Source: CAZIQY01 sp964541605 (GTDB lineage Bacteria; Desulfobacterota; Syntrophia; Syntrophales; UBA2185). From it: a DNA stretch of 10,234 nt. Of this stretch, positions 1 to 5,702 are shown in pieces. The notes beneath the pieces are model-generated. The model did no database searches. It was given only the letters and a program-made list of their open reading frames with translations, and was not told where the DNA came from. Position numbers and translations under genes: made by a program. Position 1 is the first letter of the stretch. Each line of letters begins with the position of its first letter. Location: NCBI GenBank assembly GCA_964541605.1, contig CAZIQY010000090.1:1-10234 (forward strand), read 5' to 3'.

Positions 1-501
1 GGGTCGATGCATGCTCCCCTGGCGGTTTCTCTGGTTGTGGGCCTTCTGATTGGAATGCTAGCCCAGCGCAGCCGCTTCTGCACCATGGGCGCCATCCGCG
101 ATTTTGTCCTCTTCCGGCAGATGCATCTCCTGTCGGGCTTCATGGCCCTGATCGTGACCGCCTTCGTGGTCAACCTCATATTGGGGCAATTCAAGCCGGG
201 CTTCGAGGGCCAGCCCATTGCCCACACGGTGCATCTCTGGAATTTCCTGGGGATGGCGCTTGCGGGCCTGGCCTTCTGCCTGGCCGGCGGTTGTCCGGGA
301 CGGCAGCTCTTCCTGGCCGGCGAAGGGGACGGAGACGCGGCGATCTTCGTGATCGGCATGATTGCCGGGGCTGCGATAGCCCATAACTTCGGCCTGGCCA
401 GTTCGGCAACCGGCGTCGGGCCATACGGAATTCCCGCTGTCGTGACCGGGATTTTGGTCTGTCTGTTTATTGGATTCACCATAAGAAAAAGAATTGCATA
501 A
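1..501 (+). CDS. yedE: YedE-family selenium/sulfur transporter, C-terminal half (5' end outside window)
   Basis: Integral membrane protein of the YeeE/YedE family, whose members move thiosulfate or, in selenium-linked clusters, probably a selenium compound across the inner membrane. The frame is open to the window edge; an ATG at position 7 exists but no ribosome site can be seen before it. Numbered from that ATG, the protein shows SRFCTMGA with Cys25 and GGCPGRQ at 94-100 with Cys96, plus Cys91. Membrane-embedded cysteines of this kind are the substrate relay in YeeE. About four to five hydrophobic helices are visible and the C-terminus ends in basic residues. YedE proteins of the selenium type are usually 350-400 residues built from two similar halves, so this is most likely the second half of a longer gene. 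A half-size YeeE protein starting at position 7 is the alternative. The following yedF and DUF3343 genes favour the selenium subtype; the substrate is inferred. Confidence 0.85.
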   Translation, partial: GSMHAPLAVSLVVGLLIGMLAQRSRFCTMGAIRDFVLFRQMHLLSGFMALIVTAFVVNLILGQFKPGFEGQPIAHTVHLWNFLGMALAGLAFCLAGGCPGRQLFLAGEGDGDAAIFVIGMIAGAAIAHNFGLASSATGVGPYGIPAVVTGILVCLFIGFTIRKRIA

Positions 502-508
502 AGGAGGA
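501..508 (+). promoter_or_regulatory. Ribosome binding site that sets the yedF start
   Basis: AAGGAGGA lies six bases before the ATG at 515 and overlaps the last base of the yedE stop codon. It makes 515 the start in preference to an in-frame TTG at 494, and it implies close translational coupling with yedE. Confidence 0.8.
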
Positions 509-514
509 AGAGAA

Positions 515-733
515 ATGGCCAAGACAATCGATGCCCGCGGACTTTCGTGTCCCCAGCCCGTTCTGATGACGCTCGATGAGATCAAGAAAAGTGGCGCTGA
601 TGAGATCATCGTCCGGGTGGATAACGAGGCTTCAAAGGAAAATGTGTCCCGTGCCGCAACGAGCAGGGGATGGGCCGTTACAGGTATCAGCGAGGAGAAC
701 GGCGAATTCAGTTTAACGATCAAAAAGGGCTAA
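515..733 (+). CDS. yedF: TusA/YedF-like sulfurtransferase-fold carrier protein
   Basis: A 72-residue single-domain protein of the TusA/SirA/YedF family, small cytoplasmic carriers that take sulfur (or selenium) on a conserved cysteine. The family signature DARGLSCPQP is at residues 6-15, with Cys12 in the CPxP motif that forms the persulfide in TusA. The beta-alpha-beta-alpha-beta-beta pattern runs through to the end. It starts at ATG 515 behind a strong ribosome site, 13 bp after yedE. YedF of the selenium type in many bacteria is about 190 residues, with a second C-terminal domain; only the TusA domain is present here, with a clean TAA stop. Linkage to yedE and DUF3343 points to selenium handling, but transfer of sulfur for thiosulfate or tRNA metabolism cannot be excluded from sequence. 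Confidence 0.88.
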   Translation: MAKTIDARGLSCPQPVLMTLDEIKKSGADEIIVRVDNEASKENVSRAATSRGWAVTGISEENGEFSLTIKKG

Positions 734-751
734 GGTTATCGAGGTACCGAT

Positions 752-805
752 ATGTATGACATCTGCGAAACGATGGCGGGCGCCGCCCGGCTGGTGCGCC
801 CATGA
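752..805 (+). CDS. Possible 17-residue mini-ORF coupled to the DUF3343 gene
   Basis: The product would be MYDICETMAGAARLVRP. GAGGT at 741-745 lies six bases before the ATG, a better ribosome site than the DUF3343 start has itself. The stop codon TGA (803-805) overlaps the DUF3343 ATG (802-804) in an ATGA arrangement typical of translational coupling. Third codon positions are G/C-rich like the neighbours. I do not recognise the peptide. It may be a leader that delivers ribosomes to the next gene, the remnant of a shortened gene, or chance. Confidence 0.35.
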   Translation: MYDICETMAGAARLVRP

Positions 806-1029
806 TGAAAACGCCACAGTACGCCGTATTTTTGTTTCCCTCAGTCGGCCATGTCCTGAAGGCGGAAAAGATCCTCATCGCAGCGGGCATTGCCCATAAG
901 CTGATCCCAGTCCCCCGACGGATCAGCTCGGACTGCGGCGTCTGCCTGCAGATCACGGCGGATCAGCAGGCTGCAGTGACCGAGGCGCTGAGGGAAAAGG
1001 TTACCTGGGAAGGTAAGGCGCTTCTGTAA
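802..1029 (+). CDS. DUF3343 putative Se/S carrier protein
   Basis: A 75-residue protein of the DUF3343 family (putative Se/S carrier-like), which recurs beside YedE and YedF in selenium-using bacteria. It matches in length, in the N-terminal strand (YAVFLFPSVGHVLKAEKIL), in the central IPVPR segment and in a CGVC motif at Cys45/Cys48 that could bind or shuttle a chalcogen. No signal peptide or membrane helix is present, so it should be cytoplasmic. Two adjacent ATG codons (802 and 805) could start it; 802 is used because it overlaps the stop of the preceding mini-ORF. There is no strong ribosome site directly before it. It closes the selenium-type cluster and ends 21 bp before the convergent hydrolase. 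The biochemical role in this family has not, to my knowledge, been proven. Confidence 0.82.
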   Translation: MMKTPQYAVFLFPSVGHVLKAEKILIAAGIAHKLIPVPRRISSDCGVCLQITADQQAAVTEALREKVTWEGKALL

Positions 1030-1050
1030 ACCGGGGACATAACGTGTGGG

Positions 1051-2004
1051 TCAGGTAGGAGAAACTTTCAAATGGTTCAGATAATGTGACGCCGTTTCCC
1101 TGGGTTTTTCCAGCATCGGGGTATGTCCCGTGTCTTTCATGATGACGGTTCTGGAATTTTTCAGATTCTTCTCCAGGACCGATGCGCCGCCCACATCCAG
1201 AATTCGATCGGCATCCCCCCAGAGGATCAGGACCGGCGCCTCAATCCGGGGCAAATGGGGTCTCAGAAAATTTTCCACTGAAAAGGACGCCTCTTTCATG
1301 TGATTATTCACCATTTCGTTCCATATTTTCTGGTTAAAATTCCTGTGCGTGGCCGCATCGGCCATCATGACCTTCTTAAATTGTGAAGGGATGAACGGCG
1401 GCTTTGTAAAGCACAATCCGATCAATCGATCAAAATCTTCAATACTGCCGGTCAGCAGGGGATTCGTTCCCTTCTGTAAAAGGATGGCCAACTCACTCGG
1501 ATTTGGAGAACCGACGCCGCCGGGGGCCAACAGCGCCAGCGTCACAACCTTCCGGGGGTATTGGGCCGCGTACAGGGCAGCGAGCGTACCGCCCATCGAA
1601 TTCCCCGCCAGATGAAATCTTTCGAGCTTCAGCACCTCTGTGAACCGGTCGATACGCTTCAACTGGTTTTCCATGGCATAATACGCACTCTGTATTCTGG
1701 AACTTTCGCCAAAACCGGGAATATCGGGAATCACAACGCGATAGTCCTTTGTGAGGTACTTTGCGAAGCGTATCCAGTTGTCCTTTCCGGCCGCAAAGCC
1801 GTGTAGCAGCAGTATCGTTTGCCCCTTTCCGCCTTCCAGATACACGATCCTGTGATCGTCAACCAGGATTTCCTTTCGGGCCAAACCGGCAGAATACCTT
1901 CCAGCCTTCACGGCCAGATTGAACAGCACTTCCGGAAACAGAAAATAGACCCCGACGAGCGCCAATGCAAAAAGCCCCAGGCCTGCTGCCCATATCTTTT
2001 TCAT
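1051..2004 (-). CDS. Membrane-anchored alpha/beta hydrolase (lipase/esterase type)
   Basis: A 317-residue serine hydrolase with one N-terminal membrane anchor (residues about 5-24), probably facing the periplasm. The fold signatures are all visible: oxyanion-hole HGF at 68-70, DIPGFGESS at 94-102, nucleophile elbow GNSMGG at 134-139 with Ser136, an acid loop GDADRILD at 263-270 (Asp266 likely catalytic) and GHTPMLEKP with His294. The pattern of HGF-A-x-KDNW, then IPDIPGFG, then GNSMGG resembles bacterial relatives of ABHD6 monoacylglycerol lipase and Moraxella-type lipases, so a glycerolipid or carboxyl ester substrate is likely but not shown. ATG 2004 is chosen because a purine-rich GGGAAGAG sequence precedes it and it begins directly with the anchor; an in-frame TTG at 2037 would add 11 polar residues. 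It is a single gene, convergent with the selenium cluster. Confidence 0.88.
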   Translation of the reverse strand: MKKIWAAGLGLFALALVGVYFLFPEVLFNLAVKAGRYSAGLARKEILVDDHRIVYLEGGKGQTILLLHGFAAGKDNWIRFAKYLTKDYRVVIPDIPGFGESSRIQSAYYAMENQLKRIDRFTEVLKLERFHLAGNSMGGTLAALYAAQYPRKVVTLALLAPGGVGSPNPSELAILLQKGTNPLLTGSIEDFDRLIGLCFTKPPFIPSQFKKVMMADAATHRNFNQKIWNEMVNNHMKEASFSVENFLRPHLPRIEAPVLILWGDADRILDVGGASVLEKNLKNSRTVIMKDTGHTPMLEKPRETASHYLNHLKVSPT

Positions 2005-2091
2005 CTCGTCTCTTCCCTTTCCATTGCATTTTTTCAAGGGGCCTGTAATGGAAATAGCTTGGTCTAAGACCGCTCAAATTCCGATACCAAA

Positions 2092-2100
2092 ATGATAGCA
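2092..2100 (-). promoter_or_regulatory. Candidate extended -10 promoter for the hydrolase
   Basis: Read on the minus strand this is TGCTATCAT, an extended -10 element (TGn followed by TATCAT, five of six to consensus). No good -35 box lies 17 bp upstream, as is often true for extended -10 promoters. The leader would be about 80 bases. Confidence 0.3.
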
Positions 2101-2158
2101 CAAAAACAGTGCGGTTAGGATATTTTAAAAAACTGTTTCCTCTGCCGTATCACCCGAA

Positions 2159-2178
2159 ATCGTAATGGATCGTAATGG
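2159..2178 (+). repeat. 10-bp perfect tandem repeat before the DUF4197 promoter
   Basis: ATCGTAATGG occurs twice without a gap (2159-2168 and 2169-2178), followed by a decayed third start (AGCGTATTG). The period is about one helical turn and the array ends six bases before the -35 box, the usual place for an activator to bind. Function is inferred from position only. Confidence 0.6.
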
Positions 2179-2184
2179 AGCGTA

Positions 2185-2196
2185 TTGATCGATCAA
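2185..2196. promoter_or_regulatory. 12-bp perfect palindrome on the -35 box (operator candidate)
   Basis: TTGATCGATCAA is its own reverse complement and includes the whole -35 hexamer. A dimeric regulator bound here would block RNA polymerase. The palindrome is seen; its use as an operator is inferred. Confidence 0.4.
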
Positions 2197-2213
2197 CTCA
2201 CCTGTGGTATCAT
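2185..2213 (+). promoter_or_regulatory. Candidate sigma-70 promoter for the DUF4197 gene
   Basis: TTGATC (2185-2190, four of six) and TATCAT (2208-2213, five of six) are separated by exactly 17 bp. Transcription would start near 2220 and give a leader of about 120 bases before the ATG at 2342. The promoter may also serve the HD-GYP gene downstream, since only 45 bp separate the two genes. Confidence 0.5.
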
Positions 2214-2341
2214 TTATCACGTCAGGAAGGCGCTTTGACATCTATTTGCCGCTCAAGGATGAAAGGAACTCCATGGATAGAGTAGGTCTCATTTTCTCAA
2301 AAAAGGTTTCTTCGGTTTGCTAAAGGAAGGGAGAACAACCA

Positions 2342-3064
2342 ATGGTCATGAGATTCTTTCTTGTAATTATGGTCTTGATATTAACCGCTCTTCCTGCTTC
2401 GGCCCAGTTAGAACAATTTATAAAAGGCATGGGTTTGGGCACAAATGAGACAGTATTAAGCGATGTGAAGATTGCATCCGGCCTGAAGGAAGCCCTCAAG
2501 ATCGGGGCAGAGAATACCGTCAGCCTCACAGGCAAACTGGATGGATACTTCAGGAATGAGGCGATCAAGATCCTGATGCCCGAAAAACTTCAAACCCTGG
2601 AGAAAGGGCTGAGGTTAATTGGCTATGGTCCCAACGTGGACGAATTTGTCTTGAGCATGAACCGCGCCGCGGAGCAGGCATCTCCCTCCGCGAAAAAAAT
2701 CTTCTGGGATGCCATTGGCGAGATGACATTCGAAGATGCCAAAAAGATTCTGTCGGGTGGCAATACGGCGGCCACGGATTACTTTACGGGAAAAACCACC
2801 GACAGGCTGACCACGGCCTTCAAGCCTGTTATTGAAGAGTCGATGAACGAGGTCGGTGTTACCCGGCAGTACAAGGACCTGGTCAGTAAAGCCCAGGCCA
2901 TACCCTTTCTAAAGCTTGAATCCTTTGATATAGATGGTTATGTGGTGACGAAGTCTCTGAGCGGACTGTTTCATGTACTGGGTGAGGAGGAACAAAAGAT
3001 CCGAACAAACCCGACGTCCAGGGTGACCGACCTCTTGAAAGAGGTATTCGGGAAAACAAAGTAA
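2342..3064 (+). CDS. Secreted DUF4197 family protein
   Basis: A 240-residue protein with a clear signal peptide (hydrophobic core about residues 4-17, then PASA, with cleavage likely after Ala21), so it is probably periplasmic or outer-membrane associated. The mature part matches DUF4197 along its length: LSDVKIASGLKEALKIG near residues 39-55, the LDGYFRN segment, LMPEKLQTLEKGLRLIGYG, MNRAAEQASPSAKKIF, a MTFEDAKKILSGG block, AATDYF and GVTRQYKDL. The length is normal for the family. It is all-helical by appearance and lacks recognisable catalytic motifs; the role of the family is unknown to me. The ribosome site AAGGAAGGGAG ends eight bases before the ATG at 2342; a second in-frame ATG at 2348 is also possible. 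It is followed after 45 bp by the HD-GYP gene on the same strand. Confidence 0.88.
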   Translation: MVMRFFLVIMVLILTALPASAQLEQFIKGMGLGTNETVLSDVKIASGLKEALKIGAENTVSLTGKLDGYFRNEAIKILMPEKLQTLEKGLRLIGYGPNVDEFVLSMNRAAEQASPSAKKIFWDAIGEMTFEDAKKILSGGNTAATDYFTGKTTDRLTTAFKPVIEESMNEVGVTRQYKDLVSKAQAIPFLKLESFDIDGYVVTKSLSGLFHVLGEEEQKIRTNPTSRVTDLLKEVFGKTK

Positions 3065-3080
3065 TTCAAGTTATTGGGGT

Positions 3081-3104
3081 AATCATTAGTAATAACAAAT
3101 GATT
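3081..3104. repeat. Inverted repeat just before the HD-GYP start
   Basis: AATCATT (3081-3087) and AATGATT (3098-3104) are exact reverse complements around a 10-base loop, ending five bases before the ATG at 3110. The stem is AT-rich and has no T-run, so it is a poor terminator. It could be an operator, or mask the translation start in the mRNA. Confidence 0.4.
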
Positions 3105-3109
3105 TGATC

Positions 3110-5680
3110 ATGTCAAATAAGAAATTGAAACTTCGGGGGGGCTTTATCGACATTGCCGACATCAAGCGTGTTGAAATGGCTTTGCGGGAGAGCGAGAATA
3201 AATATCGTATCCTGGTGGAAAATGCCAGCGATATTATCTACCGGACGGACGCCCTAGGACACATTAACTTTTTCAATACCGCCGCCGTGAGATTGACCGG
3301 ATATGCGGAGGCGAGTCTTATCGGCAAACACTTCAGCGAGCTCATCCAACCCGATTGCCGCGCCGAGGCGGAACGGTTTTACGGACGGCAGTTTATCAAG
3401 AACATACCCAACACATACTATGAGCTTCCCATTCTCACCAGAGATAAAGGTGTGATCTGGCTTGGACAGAATGTCCAGCTCATCACAGATGATGGTCAGG
3501 TCGTGGGCTTTCACGCGATCGCCCGGGACATCACCGAACGCAAGCAGATTGAGGAAGCGCTGAAGTATAGCGAGGCGCGTTTCAAATCCATTGTTGCGAC
3601 AAGTAAGGAATGGATTTGGAGCATAGATACCAATGGCCGCCATACATTTAGCAATTCATCTGTCGAGCATATCCTGGGATATCGTCCTGACGAATTTGTC
3701 GGAAATCGAATGTTCCATATCCTTCATGAGGAAGACCGTCCAAGAATCATGGAAGTTCTGTCACGATCCATTGAACAGAAGACAGGCTGGTCGAATTTAG
3801 TTTTACGCTGGAGGCACAGGGATGGAACCTATCGTTACCTGGAAGGCAATGCTGTGCCCCTTTTTGACAGCGCGGGAATTCTGGAAGGGTTTCAAGGCTC
3901 CGACCGCGATATCACGGATCGAAAATATGCGGAGAAAGTGCTGCAGGAAAGCGAATACCGTTTTCGCTATCTCTTTGAGCAGATGAACAGCGCCGTTGCC
4001 GTCTACGAAGCCGTCGATGACGGTGAAGACTTCATTTTCCAGGATTTCAATGGGGCGGCAGAGCGTATTGAGAAAGTCAAAAAAGAGGATTTGCTGGGCA
4101 GGCGAGTGACGGAGGTCTTCCCGGGAGTCCAAGAGTTTGGAATTTTTACGGTCTTTCAGCGAGTATGGAGAACCGGCGTTCCTGAGGATTACGATATTTC
4201 ATTTTACCGGGACAACCGGATCTCGGGATGGCGGGAGAACCATGTCTACAAGCTTCCCTCCGGGGAAATTGTAGCGATCTATAACGACGTTACAGTTCGG
4301 AAGCAGATGGAAGAGGCCATGATACTGCAACGGGAGCGTCTTGACTTGGCGCAATCCGCGGGGAAGGTTGGAATCTTTGATCGCGATATGGTGACCGGCC
4401 GTAGCACGTGGACGCCGCAATTGGAGATTATTTACGGCATCGAACCGAGGGGCGTCACTCATACCGATAACGATTGGATCACCCGGATTCACCCGGATGA
4501 CTTGAACGAAGCCAGGTCGACAGTTCAACGATGTATACGAGAGCAATTGAAGGGAATTGAGAGTGACTATAGGATTGTTCGCCCAGGCGGTGAGGTCCGC
4601 TGGATTTCGAATCGCGCAGACATATTTTATGATGCTTCCGGGAAGCCTGTCCGCATGGTCGGCACAAGCGTCGACATCACCGAACGCAAGCGCGCTGAGA
4701 TGTTATTGACGGAAAGCGAGCAAAAGTACCGCCTTGTTGTCGAAAACGCAGGAGAGGCGATTTTGATTGCCCAGGATGGCATGATAAAATATGTCAACCC
4801 AATAACATTAAGCATTTTGGGTTATTCTGAAGAGAAAGTCAGATCAAAGCCCTTTATCGAGTTCATCCATCCTGACGACCGAGAAAAACTGTTGTCAGCG
4901 CATATCAGGAGAATGCAAGGTGAAGATCCTAATCCTGTCCGGCAGTTCAGAGTTTTGTGTCAGGATGGATCGGTAAGATGGGCAGATTCGAATGCAGTCG
5001 TGATTTTATGGGAGGGGAAACCGGCCACCTTAAATTTTCTCAATGACATTACTGAGCGTAAAAAAACAGAAGAGGAACTGGATAAGAGCATTAAGCGATT
5101 ACGTATGGCACTGGGGGCAGCGGTTCAGGCCATGGCCGTGACCGTGGAGACGAGGGATCCCTATACAGCCGGCCACCAGCGAAGGGTGGCTGATCTGGCC
5201 CGTTCCATTGCCTGGGAAATCGGCCTTACCGCTGATCAGATAGATGGTATACGTATGGCAGGCATTATTCATGATCTGGGAAAGATATCCGTTCCCGCGG
5301 AGATCCTCAGCAAGCCGACCCAACTGACGAGCTTAGAAATCAGCCTCATTAAAACCCATTCTCAATCAGGGTATGACATCCTGAAGGACATCGAGTTTCC
5401 TTGGCCCATTGCGAGAATAGTCCTTGAACATCATGAAATGATCAATGGATCCGGGTATCCGAAGGGATTAACGGGAGACGAGCTCCTTATTGAGTCAAAG
5501 GTTCTTTCGGTAGCTGACGTAGTAGAAGCTATGGCCTCTCATCGTCCCTACCGTCCAGGTCTGGGAATCGATAAGGCCTTGGAGGAAATTGCCAAAAACA
5601 GGGATATTCTTTATGATCCCGACGTTGTGGACGCCTGTCTCAATCTCTTCCGAAAGAAGGCCTATAAACTGATCAATTAA
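3110..5680 (+). CDS. Five-PAS sensor with HD-GYP output (probable cyclic-di-GMP phosphodiesterase)
   Basis: An 856-residue cytoplasmic protein without membrane helices. Five PAS/PAC units follow one another, each closed by a D-I/V-T-x-R-K type linker at residues 140, 267, 393, 522 and 646; a helical linker then leads to an HD-GYP domain at about 678-850. Metal and active-site residues are intact: His689 (TAGHQRRVADLA), His721-Asp722 (IIHDLGKI), His750, the HHExxNGSGYP block with His774-His775 and Gly-Tyr-Pro at 782-784, and Asp803 followed by the SHRPYRP motif. HD-GYP enzymes hydrolyse cyclic-di-GMP (some prefer cGAMP), so the protein should lower second messenger in response to ligand or redox input through the PAS units. 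ATG 3110 is chosen over TTG 3104, but neither has a good ribosome site. The N-terminus begins with the tail of a PAC-type linker (DIADIKRVE), so an upstream PAS may have been lost. Confidence 0.88.
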   Translation: MSNKKLKLRGGFIDIADIKRVEMALRESENKYRILVENASDIIYRTDALGHINFFNTAAVRLTGYAEASLIGKHFSELIQPDCRAEAERFYGRQFIKNIPNTYYELPILTRDKGVIWLGQNVQLITDDGQVVGFHAIARDITERKQIEEALKYSEARFKSIVATSKEWIWSIDTNGRHTFSNSSVEHILGYRPDEFVGNRMFHILHEEDRPRIMEVLSRSIEQKTGWSNLVLRWRHRDGTYRYLEGNAVPLFDSAGILEGFQGSDRDITDRKYAEKVLQESEYRFRYLFEQMNSAVAVYEAVDDGEDFIFQDFNGAAERIEKVKKEDLLGRRVTEVFPGVQEFGIFTVFQRVWRTGVPEDYDISFYRDNRISGWRENHVYKLPSGEIVAIYNDVTVRKQMEEAMILQRERLDLAQSAGKVGIFDRDMVTGRSTWTPQLEIIYGIEPRGVTHTDNDWITRIHPDDLNEARSTVQRCIREQLKGIESDYRIVRPGGEVRWISNRADIFYDASGKPVRMVGTSVDITERKRAEMLLTESEQKYRLVVENAGEAILIAQDGMIKYVNPITLSILGYSEEKVRSKPFIEFIHPDDREKLLSAHIRRMQGEDPNPVRQFRVLCQDGSVRWADSNAVVILWEGKPATLNFLNDITERKKTEEELDKSIKRLRMALGAAVQAMAVTVETRDPYTAGHQRRVADLARSIAWEIGLTADQIDGIRMAGIIHDLGKISVPAEILSKPTQLTSLEISLIKTHSQSGYDILKDIEFPWPIARIVLEHHEMINGSGYPKGLTGDELLIESKVLSVADVVEAMASHRPYRPGLGIDKALEEIAKNRDILYDPDVVDACLNLFRKKAYKLIN

Positions 5681-5696
5681 TGATTATCGTTTAATT
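5675..5696. repeat. AT-only inverted repeat in the convergent junction
   Basis: AATTAA (5675-5680, overlapping the HD-GYP stop) and TTAATT (5691-5696) are reverse complements with a 10-base loop. They fill the 22-bp gap between two convergent genes. The stem is short and weak, so a terminator role is doubtful. No better terminator exists there, so the two transcripts probably overlap. Confidence 0.25.
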
Positions 5697-5702
5697 CTAG
5701 TC

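Larger units (their letters stand above)
2005..2341. other. Divergent control region between hydrolase and DUF4197 gene
   Basis: About 340 bp without a convincing gene. It holds leader sequence for both neighbours, the promoters, the tandem repeat and the palindrome listed separately. A second TTGACA-like box at 2235-2240 has no usable -10 partner. The strong AAGGAAGGGAG at 2323-2333 is the ribosome site of the DUF4197 gene. Confidence 0.6.

Noticed and set aside
58..723. 221-codon open frame on the minus strand over yedE and yedF
   Set aside because: It lies antisense to two well-supported genes, has no family resemblance, and its translation is rich in His, Gly and Arg, as expected of a shadow of GC-rich code.
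1030..1050. Terminator between the DUF3343 gene and the hydrolase
   Set aside because: The 21-bp gap shows no stem-loop or T-run.
2273..2323. 16-codon mini-ORF (MDRVGLIFSKKVSSVC) before the DUF4197 gene
   Set aside because: It has a fair AAGGA site, but the peptide is unremarkable and there is no coupling to the next start 19 bases on. Chance is likely, although a leader peptide cannot be excluded.
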